DNA of 64,000 nucleotides from Micromonospora sp. KC723 (GCF_004348595.1 NZ_SMKD01000004.1:33696-97695); one strand, 5' to 3'. Numbered from the stretch's first letter, positions 55,901 through 64,000 are shown. Numbers and translations: made by a program. Notes: generated by a model from the sequence alone, not told the origin.

Positions 55901-58900
55901 CGTCGTCGTAGGCGTAACGGGCCAGCACGACGGTCCGCATGGCGGGGCTGGCCTGGTCCGGGTCCCAGGCGGTGAACGCGATCTCCTTGACCCGGCCGAG
56001 GTAGTCGCCCCAGGTGCCCTCCGCGCCGCCGGTGGCGGTGGTGGCGGTGGCGTACCGGAAGGTCAACGCCCGGCAGCCACGGTTCAGCGTCGCGCAGTTG
56101 ACCCCGTCGGGCACCGGCGCGAGCATCCGGGTCGGGCGCAGCACCTCCTGCCCCGCGACGGTCACCCGCTCCCAGCTCCAGGTGGTGGTCTGGTCGCTGC
56201 CCGGGGTGCGGGTGGCGGTGGGCACGTACCGGCCGGCGGCAGCGCCGGTGACCCGGTTGAACGTCACGGCGGTGCCGTCGGTGTCGGTGAGGGTGTACGT
56301 GTCGGTGGTCGCGGTGTGGGTCAGCTTCAGTGACGCCATCCCGACCTCGGGGTCGAAGACGGTGGCGGTGCGCCGGGAGAAGCCGACGGTGTCCCCGTCG
56401 GTGGTGCCGACCTGTACCAGCGATCCGTACACGGTCAGCCCGGTCCAGGCCGCGTCGGCCTCTTCCACGGTGGCTCCGGACACCCAGCCGGGCCCGAACA
56501 TCGCCGTGGCGTCCGTCTGGGCGGAGCGCCGGCTGTGGTAGGTGCGGCCGACGGTCAGGTCGCTGCCGTAGGCGTCCACCGACACGTCGGTGTCGGTGAC
56601 GGAGAGGTCACCGGTGATCAGGTTGACGGTGCCCGGCCCGATCTCCTCAGTGGCGGCGGTTGCCTGGTCCCGGTCGAAGGTGATCCGGATCGCGCCGGAC
56701 GCGCCGGCGGTGCCGCCGACGAAGGTGCCGCGCAGTTGCAGGGGACCGTCCCGGGGGACCGCCTGCGCGTCCGCACCGGCTAGGGTGGCGGCCACGTCCC
56801 AGTTCAGCTTCGGGAACTCGCCGCCGCCGCTGGTCGGCAGCGGCCAGGTCACCTTCCCGCCGCCGGCGGCGACCGTGACGTGCGCGGCGGGGATCTCGAC
56901 CCACGCGTCGATGTCGGCGCGCCGCCACTGGTAGGTCACCCCGGTGGCTGTGGACCGGCCGACCCCGGTGATCGCGGTCTTCGCCGCGGTGATGTCGCCG
57001 GTCTGCGGGCTGGTCACCGCGCCGCCGCCCACCGAGAAGGCGTAGGCGCGCAGCGGCGACCGGTTGCCGGCCCGGTCGCGGGTGCGCACGTAAAGGGTGT
57101 GCGGGCCGTCGGCGGCCGGGGTCAGCGACAGGATCACGTTCGCGCCCGGCGCGGCGGCGTTGACGACCTGGGTCGGCGGGTTGGTGTCCAGCCCGTACTC
57201 GTAGGCGGCGACATCGGCCACCCCGGCCGCACCGAGGGTGAAGCTGCCGGCGGTGCCGGCGGCCCCGGCCCACTGCCCGGCGGGGTAGGCGGTCGAGGAG
57301 ACGGTGGGTGACGCCGACGGGGCGATGGTGTCGACGGTGAACTCGCACCACGGCGACCAGACGCCGGCCTCGGCGCCGTCGCTGCCGCGCACCCGCCACG
57401 CGTAGCTGCCGCCCTCGACGAACGCCCCGGCTGGGACTGTTGTCGACAACCAGGAACCGGACGCGCCCGGCCCTTCGGTCGCCGACCCGATCAGCGCGCC
57501 GCCGACCGCGTGCCACTCGAAGGTGGCGTGCACGGAGGACCCGTCGGCGTCGGTGACCTGGGCCCGTAGCTGCGGGGTCAGACTGGCGATGTACGGCCGG
57601 TCAGCGCCGGTGGCGCAGATGGTGGACGGCGCGGTGGCCTGGGTGGTGACCGTGGTCTTCGACTCGTAGGTCAGCGTGACCTTGGGCGGGTTCGCCCCCT
57701 CGGCGGAGTGGAACCGTTTCCAGCCGTAGCTGTCGGTCTCGCTGGTGGCGCGCAGGCCGATGTTCGAGGTCTGCCAGCGCTCCTCGGCGGTCTTCTGGAA
57801 GGCGAGGGTCACCGGCACGCTGACCCGGCCGGCACCGCAGGAGGTGCTGAAGCCCTTGGTCTCGGTGGAGGTGCCCGCCTTCGCCAGCCAGGCCGGTTGA
57901 GCGGTCCACCGGGCGGTGTTGTTGACCGGGTTGACCTGCCAGGCCTCCCATGACCGGGCTGAGCAGGAGTAGGAGTGATGGTTCCACAGGCTGAGGGTCG
58001 CCGCCGTCACCCGCTTGTCCCACAGCCAGGACAGGCTGTGGAAACTCAGGAACGACCTGGCCTTGGTGGAGCCACCGTCGTGGGTGCCCAGCTTCAACTC
58101 CGTCGCTGTCGACTGGTCGGTGGTGTAGGTGTTCTGCACGAACGCGTCGAAGTTCGGGCCGAGGCTCTGCGACGGGTCGATGATTACCGGGTAGGTGGTG
58201 GCCGGGTCGGTGAGGAACTTGGCGTCGGGGGTCAGCACCAGCGTGGACTTCGCGCCGGCGCCCTCGTGTCGTACGCCCACTGCCGCCCGGTGCGTGCGCT
58301 CCCCGGAGGCCCGGTCGATCCGGGAGTCCCACATCAGCGCTGGCAGCTGGCGGGCCCTCGTCGCGGCCGCGGTCGCCGCCCCCGGGGTGCGCCAGGGCAG
58401 GCGGATCTGCCGGACCTGGGCGGCAGCCTGCCGATTCTTGACCACGAGCGTCTGCTCGTAACCGGTGCGGGTCGCCGTCACCACCAGGTCCACCCCGGGG
58501 CGGACCTCCGGGTAGGTGGCGGTGGCGCCGTCGAGGGTCGGCTCGGGCAGCCGGCCGGACCAGCCGAGGCTGGACTGTTGCCCGCCGGTGCCGAGCTGGA
58601 TCAACTTGTGCTCGCCGGCGGCGGCCGGCCCGGACAGCTTCAGCGCGTACGGGTGTGCCGTCGGCGTCACCGAGCCGTCCGGGTTACGCCGCAGGGTGGT
58701 GTCCACGTCGACCCAGCCGCCGTCGTCGCCCTTCACGCGCACCGGCCCGGCGCTGATCTCCGCCTCGACCGCGCCGCTGGGCAGCGCCCAGAACTGGGTG
58801 GTTTCGGTGGTCCGGCCGCTGATCAGGACCCGCTTGCCGCTCAGCCGCGCGGTGGCCAGCGCCGCCGGCTCGTCCGGCCGTCGCAGCGGCCCGTCGGGCT

Positions 58901-59075
58901 CGCTCGCAGGTGCCGTCGGTCCCAGCAGCGGTGCCGCCTGCGCCGGTCGGGCCTGCACCGCCATGCCCAGGCCGGCCGCCAGCACGACGCTCAACGCCGC
59001 CGCGATCCGACGGCTGCCACCGCCGGGATGCCCGGCCCTGAGGGCCCGGCCCCATCTTCTTCCCTGTCTAGCCAC
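52974..59075 (-). CDS. Large secreted RHS/YD-repeat protein with Cys/Trp-rich C-terminal domain
   Basis: This is a 2033-residue exported protein. The GTG at 59075 follows AGGAGG, and the signal includes RRIAAALSVVLAAGLGMAVQ then PAQA. Residues about 305-480 form a DNRLRE-like beta domain (SFLSFHSLSWLWDKRVTAAT). An Ig-like region follows, then from about residue 815 a DUF6531-type start (INLITGDLSVTDTDVSVDAY is close) and YD repeats such as RAYRYDQVGRLTQVQVTAGE. The core ends with RFLQVDPVYGGSCGRYEYTC. RHS proteins encapsulate and deliver a variable C-terminal toxin. Here the last ~95 residues are basic, Trp-rich and Cys-rich (ICVWKWCWNR, WCGTCWINHG, then a Gly-rich AFGGVVADS...YAGCFGFMYTKW) and match no toxin I know. 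No immunity gene follows. Confidence 0.9.
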   Translation of the reverse strand: MARQGRRWGRALRAGHPGGGSRRIAAALSVVLAAGLGMAVQARPAQAAPLLGPTAPASEPDGPLRRPDEPAALATARLSGKRVLISGRTTETTQFWALPSGAVEAEISAGPVRVKGDDGGWVDVDTTLRRNPDGSVTPTAHPYALKLSGPAAAGEHKLIQLGTGGQQSSLGWSGRLPEPTLDGATATYPEVRPGVDLVVTATRTGYEQTLVVKNRQAAAQVRQIRLPWRTPGAATAAATRARQLPALMWDSRIDRASGERTHRAAVGVRHEGAGAKSTLVLTPDAKFLTDPATTYPVIIDPSQSLGPNFDAFVQNTYTTDQSTATELKLGTHDGGSTKARSFLSFHSLSWLWDKRVTAATLSLWNHHSYSCSARSWEAWQVNPVNNTARWTAQPAWLAKAGTSTETKGFSTSCGAGRVSVPVTLAFQKTAEERWQTSNIGLRATSETDSYGWKRFHSAEGANPPKVTLTYESKTTVTTQATAPSTICATGADRPYIASLTPQLRAQVTDADGSSVHATFEWHAVGGALIGSATEGPGASGSWLSTTVPAGAFVEGGSYAWRVRGSDGAEAGVWSPWCEFTVDTIAPSASPTVSSTAYPAGQWAGAAGTAGSFTLGAAGVADVAAYEYGLDTNPPTQVVNAAAPGANVILSLTPAADGPHTLYVRTRDRAGNRSPLRAYAFSVGGGAVTSPQTGDITAAKTAITGVGRSTATGVTYQWRRADIDAWVEIPAAHVTVAAGGGKVTWPLPTSGGGEFPKLNWDVAATLAGADAQAVPRDGPLQLRGTFVGGTAGASGAIRITFDRDQATAATEEIGPGTVNLITGDLSVTDTDVSVDAYGSDLTVGRTYHSRRSAQTDATAMFGPGWVSGATVEEADAAWTGLTVYGSLVQVGTTDGDTVGFSRRTATVFDPEVGMASLKLTHTATTDTYTLTDTDGTAVTFNRVTGAAAGRYVPTATRTPGSDQTTTWSWERVTVAGQEVLRPTRMLAPVPDGVNCATLNRGCRALTFRYATATTATGGAEGTWGDYLGRVKEIAFTAWDPDQASPAMRTVVLARYAYDDAGRLRARWDPRRDRADGGVVRHQWETYAYQADGVLSTVTPPGQEPWRFRYTTIPGDPGAGRLHQVSRSALAAGTATDTVVYRVPVSGGGAPYDLSPAQTARWGQSEAPTDATAVFPADQVPSGNPATGVLPSSWERASVTYLDANAREVNTAVPGGHVTATWRDAHGNVIRSLTAANRARALNEAPGDTPERESSLALDHSTEQVWSDDGQRLLSTLAPRREVVLPSGATVLGRTLTRNTYDQGAPSTGGPYHLVTTREDLVRHWGPTGVEVDADKRTTSTAYDWSLRQPTATTADPGGLAHTVRSSYDPGTAVETSTTTAAGGSSADTPATRRTVVYRATAGSGHPECDLRPEWANLPCRVQPGGQPADGPEVPATVTTYDMFHQPRVITERTSAGVLRTTNTRYDGAGREYETTVTGPAGSGTAVPAERKVYDPVTGLLVRTQSVSGGTVIAEIVRGYDTLGRLTSYTDADGNVSTTTYDLRSRVATSTDGRGTRVHTYDGGAERRGLLTSVHDSQAGLFTGGYDPDGTLVSESWPNGVVVNRQVDPSGEPIAVAYTRPGCAATDCTLFRESVNHSAHGQAREIVSTLSRRAYRYDQVGRLTQVQVTAGEACITRAYAFDAASNRRSVTEYGPAGDGGCQATSPAATRTWSYDTADRATTAGYAYDTLGRTTSVPAVDTANPAGGETTVGYHVTDLVDTITQGGRSTDYRLDVDGERIRSWTDTVGAATVTAVHHYDGDEDAPAWTQEDATDHTRPVAGLAELAGIWNSAAGVVGWQLTNLHGDVVATIHGDDAGLTTVGETSEYGIPADEVGERRYGWLGGKLRAADAPSGLVLMGVRLYNTATGRFLQVDPVYGGSCGRYEYTCADPANKLDLDGKRICVWKWCWNRSGGHGKTRWCGTCWINHGAKKFYKFTNKWKKRGKRYGKACAYGAFGGVVADSIKNRKAFRGKWRSWGYAGCFGFMYTKWSRGRW

Positions 59076-59453
59076 CACGACCTCCTGGGTGATCCGAGGC
59101 GTCTCTCGCCGTCGGTGTGGGCCCCGTCCCGGTGACGCCCGCGCGCCGGTCGGGCGGGGGCGGACGGTTTCCACCCCCGCGTCGCTCACCTGCGCGTTGC
59201 CCGGGCGGTCCGCAACACGAGGGGCGGCGGGATCGTCGGCGATGCGGACATCCCCGTGGATCAGGGCAGGCGTCACGGTAGGGACAGTCGCTTCGAAAAC
59301 CCTTCGACCGGCAGGCCGGGAAACCCGTATCGATGAACGGCCGGCGGTGCTCGGGTGACCGGTGGAAGGCATGCGGATTACCGGCGTGATGACGCGGCTC
59401 ACAGCTTGGGAACGGGGCCAGCTGATCGAGCGACGATAATCCATAGTGGGGCG

Positions 59454-62204
59454 ATGAACGACCGGAACGGGGGCCGGCGTTACCACCTGTTGGGGCCGGT
59501 GACGGTCCACGACGATGGGGTGCCGGTGCCATTGGGTGGGCCCAAACCCCGCACTATCCTGGCCGCGCTCCTGCTGGACGCCAACCGGGTGGTTTCGGAG
59601 GAACAGCTCGTCGCCCTCACCTGGGGGGAGACCTGGCCGGCGACGGTTCGCGGCCAGGTGCAGGCGTACGTGTCAGGCCTGCGCCGGCGGCTCGGCGCGG
59701 CGACCATTGTTCGTCGCCCACCCGGCTACTTGATCAGTGTGCGGCCCGGCGAGCTCGACCTGCACGACTTCGACGAGGCGGTGGCCCGCGCCCAGCGCGA
59801 GACCAGCAACCCGGCCGCGCGGGCCGACCTGCTGCGCCGGGCCCTGGCCCGGTGGCCCGGGCCGGAGATGGGCGGCACTACCGAGTCGATGCGCGCCGCC
59901 CGAGGTCCCGAGCTACGGGAACGCCGCCTCGCCGCGATTGAGGAGTGGTTTGACGCCGAGCTTGCCGCTGGGCGGCACGCCGAGATGGTCGGCCCGCTAC
60001 GGCAGGCGGTGCAAGCCGACCCGTTCCGGGAACGGCTACACGCCCAGCTGATGCTCGCCCTGCACGATTGCGGCCGGACCGCGGAGGCGCTCGACGTCTA
60101 CGCGGCTGTCCGGGCCCGACTCGCCGACGAGCTCGGTGTCGACCCGGGTGTGGTACTGCGACGAGCACAGCAGTTGCTGTTGCGCGGGGACGATTCGGCG
60201 GCCGGCGGGCAGCTGCCGGTCACCGTGCCCCGGCAGCTCCCCGCCGAGCTGCCGGGTTTCGTCGGCCGTGCCGGACAGCTCGCCGACCTGGACGCGGCCT
60301 GCGACAGGTCCGGGGCCCGGATCGCCGTGGTCACCGGCACCGCCGGGGTGGGCAAGACCGCGTTGGCGGTGCTATGGGCGCACCGGGCGCACGCCCGGTT
60401 CCCCGACGGGCAGCTCTACGTGGACCTGCGGGGGTTCGATCCCGCCGGCCCGGCCATGACCGTGGCCGAGGCGGTCCGCGGCTTGCTCGACGCACTGCAG
60501 GTGCCGGCAGGGCGGATCCCGACCAGCCTGGACGCGCAGGTGGGCCTCTACCGCAGCCTGTTGGCCGACCGGCGGATGCTGGTGGTACTGGACAACGCCC
60601 GCGACTCCGACCAGGTGCGCCCACTGCTGCCCGGCACGGCGTCCTGTTTCACGCTCGTCACCAGCCGGACCGACCTCGCCGGGCTGGTGGCCGTGGAGGG
60701 GGCGGTGCCGGTGCCGCTCGACCTGTTCTCGCCGGCAGAGGCGTGCCAGATGCTGGCCCGGCGGCTCGGCGCGGACCGGGTGCGCCGGGAACCGCAGGCG
60801 GTGCGGGAGATCATCGACGCCGCCGCCCGGTTGCCGCTGGCCCTGGCCGTCGTCGCGGCGCGGGCCGCCGGCCGTCCCTCGTTCCCGCTGTCGGCTCTCG
60901 CCGCCGAGCTGCGCGCGCACCACCGCCTCGACCGGTTCGACGGGGGCGGTCCGCGCAACGACCTGCGCACCGTGCTCGCGGTGTCCTACCGGACGCTGGA
61001 CGCCACCACGGCATGGGTGTTCCGGCTGCTCGGCCTGCACCCCGGGCCGAGCGTCTCGGTGGCCGCCGTAGCGAGCCTGACCGGCGTTGACGAAGAGGTG
61101 GCCCGCCGGGCGCTGGTCGCCCTCACCCGCGCCCACCTGCTGGACGAGCCGTCTCCGGGCCGGTACGGCATGCACGACCTCCTGCGCGGGTACGCTGCCG
61201 AACTGGTCCGCACCCTCGACCACGAGGGGCGGCGGCGGATGGCGACGCACCGCGTGCTGGACCACTACCTGCACACGGCGCTGGCTGCGGATCGGCTGCT
61301 GAACCCCCAACGGGACGCGATCGCGCTGGCGCCGCCCCAGGCCGGGGTGCGCCCCGAGACGCCGGCCGATGCCCAGGCGGCGATGCGGTGGTTCATCGTG
61401 GAGCACCCCGTGCTCGTGGCCCTCGTCCTGACGGCGCCGGCCGGCTTCGACGTTCACCGCTGGCAACTGGCCTGGGCCCTGGTGACCTACTTCGACCGGC
61501 AGGGACACTGGGACGACTACGTCGCAGTGCATCACGCAGCGCTCGACGCGGCGGGACACGACGCGGGGCCGCTGCCCCGGGCGCACGCCCACCGCAACCT
61601 GGGCCGCGCCTACAGCCGGCTGCGCCGGCTGCGCGAGGCGGACAGCCACCTGCGCCAGGCGCTGGCACTGTACGGTCGGTGCGGTGACGACGCCGGGGCG
61701 GCGCAGGTGCACGGCAACCTGTCCTGGGTGGCGGAGCGTGACGGCCGTTTCCGCGAGGCACTGCACCACGCGCGGGAGGCGATGCTGCGGTACGAGCGGC
61801 TCGGCGACCCGGTGATGACCGCCAATGCCCGTAACACGGTGGGCTGGCAGCACGCGCAGTTGGGTGAGCTGGACCAGGCGTTCGACGACTGCCGGGCGGC
61901 GTTGGCCCTGCTGCGGGAAACAGGTGACCGGTTCGGTGAGGCGGTCACCTGGGACAGCCTCGGTTACATCCACCACCAGCGGGGCGAGCCGTGGGAGGCG
62001 GTGGCCGGTTACCGGCGGGCGCTGGAGCTGTTCCGGGAGGCCGGCGACCTCAACAACGAAGGGCAGACCCTGACCAAGCTCGCCGCCGCGTACGACCTGG
62101 CGGGCGAGCCGGCCTCGGCGCGGCGGTCCCGGCAGGAGGCGCTGCGCATCTTCGACGGGCTGGGGCACCCCGACGCGGGGAAACTGCGCGCCGAACTCGA
62201 GTGA
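59454..62204 (+). CDS. SARP/AfsR-type regulator: winged HTH, BTAD, NB-ARC and TPR
   Basis: This is a 916-residue regulator. Residues 1 to about 95 are an OmpR-like winged helix (RTILAALLLDANRVVSEEQL, then VQAYVSGLRRRLGAATIVRR). Residues about 100-245 are the bacterial transcriptional activator domain (ERLHAQLMLALHDCGRTAEA). The NB-ARC module has P-loop VTGTAGVGKTALAVLWAHRA, Walker B MLVVLDNARDSDQ, LPLALAVVAARAAG and MHDLLRGYAAELV. Residues about 690-910 are TPRs (AHAHRNLGRAYSRLRRLREA and others). Such proteins activate antibiotic or developmental genes. It is divergent from the RHS gene, with 378 bp between starts, so RHS expression may be one of its targets. The ATG at 59454 is preferred. 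Confidence 0.93.
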   Translation: MNDRNGGRRYHLLGPVTVHDDGVPVPLGGPKPRTILAALLLDANRVVSEEQLVALTWGETWPATVRGQVQAYVSGLRRRLGAATIVRRPPGYLISVRPGELDLHDFDEAVARAQRETSNPAARADLLRRALARWPGPEMGGTTESMRAARGPELRERRLAAIEEWFDAELAAGRHAEMVGPLRQAVQADPFRERLHAQLMLALHDCGRTAEALDVYAAVRARLADELGVDPGVVLRRAQQLLLRGDDSAAGGQLPVTVPRQLPAELPGFVGRAGQLADLDAACDRSGARIAVVTGTAGVGKTALAVLWAHRAHARFPDGQLYVDLRGFDPAGPAMTVAEAVRGLLDALQVPAGRIPTSLDAQVGLYRSLLADRRMLVVLDNARDSDQVRPLLPGTASCFTLVTSRTDLAGLVAVEGAVPVPLDLFSPAEACQMLARRLGADRVRREPQAVREIIDAAARLPLALAVVAARAAGRPSFPLSALAAELRAHHRLDRFDGGGPRNDLRTVLAVSYRTLDATTAWVFRLLGLHPGPSVSVAAVASLTGVDEEVARRALVALTRAHLLDEPSPGRYGMHDLLRGYAAELVRTLDHEGRRRMATHRVLDHYLHTALAADRLLNPQRDAIALAPPQAGVRPETPADAQAAMRWFIVEHPVLVALVLTAPAGFDVHRWQLAWALVTYFDRQGHWDDYVAVHHAALDAAGHDAGPLPRAHAHRNLGRAYSRLRRLREADSHLRQALALYGRCGDDAGAAQVHGNLSWVAERDGRFREALHHAREAMLRYERLGDPVMTANARNTVGWQHAQLGELDQAFDDCRAALALLRETGDRFGEAVTWDSLGYIHHQRGEPWEAVAGYRRALELFREAGDLNNEGQTLTKLAAAYDLAGEPASARRSRQEALRIFDGLGHPDAGKLRAELE

Positions 62205-62607
62205 CGTCCCGGATACTCACGAACTCTCCAAGCAGTGGATCGACGGCTGGCTCCGGGACAAGCAGCAGCACCGATCCCCCGCTGGGCGGTGCGGGACATC
62301 GACGCCCGAACGAACGGCGGAGCAGTCGGTAGCGGACATCGGCACTGGGTTGCCGACGCCGGCCGCGACCACGCTGCCGACCGGCTTGCGCTGGCCCGCA
62401 TCAGTCGAGGACTGGACCGCGCCAGCTCCCGCGACTCGCCGCCGCTTGGGTGTCGCGGCCGATGCCGGGGAGGAAGCGTCCGACGCGGGCGGTGTTGGCC
62501 CGGCGGCAGCTTCCACCCCCGGAGCGACACGAAGCAGTTGATCCAGGTGCCTGTGCAGCTCCAGCGGGCGGCCAAAGGTCCCCGAGCCGGGCGGGCGGAT
62601 GTGCCTG
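62205..62607. other. No gene recognised
   Basis: This 403-bp stretch between the SARP and TetR genes (convergent) has only Ala/Ser/Pro/Arg-rich shadow-like frames. I did not see a conserved motif or a strong hairpin. Confidence 0.35.
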
Positions 62608-63255
62608 TCAGGCGGTGCCGTAGCCGGACAGGGCGGGTTCCAGCAGGTCGAAGGCTTCGGTGGCTTCGGCTGCGATGGTGTGGGCGATCTGGTCGTTGGG
62701 GCGTCCGGCGAGGGTGAGGGTTTGTATGCGGTGAAACAGCACGCGGTGGATGGTGCTCAGCAGGCCGGCTGCGGTCTGGACGGTGATGTCGTCGGGGTGG
62801 GCACCGGTCGCCTCGGCCAGGGCTCGGGCCAGTTGCTGTTCGCGCTGGTCGTGCAGACCGCGTAGGCAGGTGCTCAGGGTCGGACTGTCGGCGATCATTC
62901 GAGCGAATTGCTGGCCGGAGAACCCGGCGACGGGGTCCTGAGCGGCCACGGCATCGGCGAACGCGCGGCGCAGTGCGGCCAGCGCAGACTCTCCTTGGCG
63001 CCGGGCGGTGACGGCGGCGGCCAGGGAGGCGGCAAACTGCTCCTGGTGGTCCAGGGCCAGGTCTTCCTTGCGTGGGAAGTAGTTGGTGACCGTCTTCTTG
63101 GCCACGCGGGCGGCTGCGGCGATCTCGGCGATGGTCGTCTGCTCGAAGCCCTGGGCGATGAACAGCCGGGTCGCGTGGTCGGAGATCAGTTGCCGAGTCT
63201 CCTGCTTCTTGGTCTCGCGTAGCCCTGCGGTCGCGGCGGGTGCGGGGATGGCCAT
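62608..63255 (-). CDS. TetR-family transcriptional repressor
   Basis: This is a 215-residue TetR/AcrR regulator. The N-terminal HTH reads TRQLISDHATRLFIAQGFEQ, then TTIAEIAAAARVAKKTVTNY and FPRKEDLALDH, the canonical three-helix DNA-binding domain. The helical C-terminal domain begins near residue 75 and would bind an unknown ligand. It is divergent from the VOC and reductase-like genes; the 135-bp gap contains a consensus promoter for those genes, so this protein is their probable repressor. Confidence 0.92.
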   Translation of the reverse strand: MAIPAPAATAGLRETKKQETRQLISDHATRLFIAQGFEQTTIAEIAAAARVAKKTVTNYFPRKEDLALDHQEQFAASLAAAVTARRQGESALAALRRAFADAVAAQDPVAGFSGQQFARMIADSPTLSTCLRGLHDQREQQLARALAEATGAHPDDITVQTAAGLLSTIHRVLFHRIQTLTLAGRPNDQIAHTIAAEATEAFDLLEPALSGYGTA

Positions 63256-63287
63256 GGAGAAAATCTTACCCTCGTCGCATCTTTATG

Positions 63288-63316
63288 TTGACACCCTGTA
63301 GAACCCGAGTTATAAT
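63288..63316 (+). promoter_or_regulatory. Consensus housekeeping-sigma promoter (TTGACA-17-TATAAT)
   Basis: TTGACA at 63288-63293 and TATAAT at 63311-63316 are separated by exactly 17 bp, which is a perfect match to the primary-sigma consensus. It points at the VOC gene starting at 63391. Such perfect promoters are rare in GC-rich actinomycetes and usually need a repressor, here probably the divergent TetR protein. Confidence 0.8.
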
Positions 63317-63390
63317 TACGTCCGTAGCAAGTTTACCACGAGCCCAATGACGCTACGCTACTGACCCGCTCAACCACATCAAGGAGACTC

Positions 63391-63780
63391 GTGCAGTTCA
63401 CCGCCTCCACCGTGTCGCTGACCGTTGACGACGTCACCGCCTCCCAGGAGTTCTTCACCGCCCACCTGGGCTACACCCTCCAGCACGCCGCCGACGGTTT
63501 TGCGTCGCTGACCCGCCCCGACGCGGTCGGTATCGTGCTGCTAGCCCGAGGCATCCAGGTACTGCCGCCCGAGCAACGCGACCAGCACGCCAGCGGCCTG
63601 ATCCTGGCCTTCACCCTCGCCAGCGGCCTTCAAGAACAGGAGGAGCGGCTGCGCGACGCCGGCGTCGAGATCACCATGCCGCTGCGCCAGGAGCCCTGGG
63701 GCGAGCGCCTGTTCCAGGTCACCGACCCCAACAAAGTCATCGTCCAGTTCGTCGAGTGGGTCACCCCGCACACCGCCTGA
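63391..63780 (+). CDS. VOC (glyoxalase/bleomycin-resistance fold) family protein
   Basis: This is a 129-residue single VOC domain made of two beta-alpha-beta-beta-beta modules: STVSLTVDDVTASQEFFTAH, then GYTLQHAADGFASLTRPDAV, and later SGLQEQEERLRDAGVEITMP, then WGERLFQVTDPNKVIVQFVE. The final Glu in VQFVEW is the usual metal-ligand position. Members include dioxygenases, isomerases and antibiotic-binding proteins; the role here is unknown. The GTG at 63391 follows AAGGAG. It lies under a consensus promoter and probably TetR control, ahead of a reductase-like gene. Confidence 0.88.
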   Translation: MQFTASTVSLTVDDVTASQEFFTAHLGYTLQHAADGFASLTRPDAVGIVLLARGIQVLPPEQRDQHASGLILAFTLASGLQEQEERLRDAGVEITMPLRQEPWGERLFQVTDPNKVIVQFVEWVTPHTA

Positions 63781-63844
63781 CATCCTCCCCGCGCTCCCCC
63801 GGGCCGGCACCCCGGCCACGAACATCACGGAAGAGAACCTCCTA

Positions 63845-63979
63845 TTGCGCAATCTGGTGTACTACATCGCCACCACCCTCGACGGTTTCATCGCCGGCCC
63901 AGACGGCGCTGACCCCACCGGCCCGGACGGCTTCTGGCCCCTGCCCGCCGACTACATCCGGCACATCGCGACCCACCTT
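63845..63979 (+). CDS. Dihydrofolate reductase-like (RibD C-terminal domain) protein, 3' truncated
   Basis: The first ~45 codons read from a TTG at 63845: LRNLVYYIATTLDGFIAGPD, then GADPTGPDGFWPLPADYIRH and IATH. This is the standard opening of the dihydrofolate-reductase-family/RibD_C proteins of actinobacteria (VYYIATTLDGFIAGPDG), NADPH-dependent reductases of unknown substrate. GGAAGAG lies about 8 bp upstream. The frame is cut by foreign adapter-like sequence at the end of the window, so about three quarters of the gene is missing. It follows the VOC gene by 64 bp and is probably co-transcribed with it. Confidence 0.75.
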
Positions 63980-64000
63980 TCTCTTATACACATCATAATC
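63980..64000. other. Nextera/Tn5 mosaic-end adapter-like sequence
   Basis: TCTCTTATACACATC (63980-63994) matches 15 consecutive bases of the hyperactive Tn5 mosaic end used in Nextera libraries (CTGTCTCTTATACACATCT). It abruptly ends the reductase-like gene. It is almost certainly residual library adapter at a contig end, not genomic DNA. Confidence 0.85.

Noticed and set aside
60372..62168. Long minus-strand open frame opposite the SARP regulator
   Set aside because: Antisense to NB-ARC and TPR coding sequence, no motif, no plausible start signal.
1..64000. tRNA, rRNA or CRISPR arrays
   Set aside because: No cloverleaf-like clusters ending in CCA, rRNA-like conserved blocks or regularly spaced repeats were noticed by eye; a covariance-model scan would be needed to be certain.

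Overview
The window is high-GC actinomycete DNA. GTG starts, ATGA/GTGA overlaps between co-transcribed genes, HisKA_3 kinases paired with NarL-type regulators, a SARP regulator, a FhaA-type (DUF3662) domain and secreted RICIN/CBM2/RHS proteins point to a filamentous actinomycete. Micromonosporaceae is my best guess, from general resemblance only. The right edge reads into a sequence matching the Nextera/Tn5 mosaic end, so this is probably the end of a draft contig.

Layout. 0.3-2 kb: a secreted GH62 arabinofuranosidase with a LacI-type operator upstream and a hairpin downstream. 2-4.2 kb: decayed genes and an IS701-type transposase remnant. 4.2-16.7 kb: an ArsR regulator behind a perfect 20-bp palindrome, an MFS pump, a DUF885 peptidase, a GNAT, a two-component pair with an unusual kinase, DedA, a secreted esterase, a transglutaminase-like protein and a TPR protein, with LysR and methyltransferase relics between them. 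17-18 kb: broken ridA and ABATE-domain genes. 18-23.3 kb: a kinase, regulator, ABC ATPase and FtsX permease on one strand. 23.5-28.7 kb: two secreted proteins of unknown function flank a recD2 gene interrupted by an in-frame amber codon.

28.8-33.8 kb: a STAND (NB-ARC)-TPR protein ending in a DUF3662 domain, divergent from a DUF4913-like coiled-coil protein and a GTPase with a DUF697-like hydrophobic tail. This is the best candidate for an undescribed system. 34-43.7 kb: a divergent metal locus. On the minus strand lie rpmF (L32), a CobW-family GTPase and a methyltransferase. On the plus strand lies a six-gene, fully overlapping transport operon (FecB lipoprotein, two FecCD permeases, ATPase, two exporter-fold ABC half-transporters). 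Two 19-bp boxes matching at 17 of 19 positions, one facing each operon, suggest a shared Fur/Zur-family repressor.

44-53 kb: a NYN-domain protein, YceI, CBM2, cupin, AraC and DUF1963-type genes sit among many relics (MFS, SDR, ISL3, TetR, NUDIX, LysR, GNAT, DUF998). 53-62.2 kb: a 2033-residue secreted RHS protein with a Cys/Trp-rich C-terminus, ended by a 19-bp hairpin and divergent from a SARP-NB-ARC-TPR regulator. 62.6-64 kb: a TetR regulator opposite a consensus promoter driving a VOC protein and a truncated dihydrofolate-reductase-like gene.

Many long open frames opposite the real genes are GC-driven shadows and are omitted. No tRNA, rRNA or CRISPR array was recognised.
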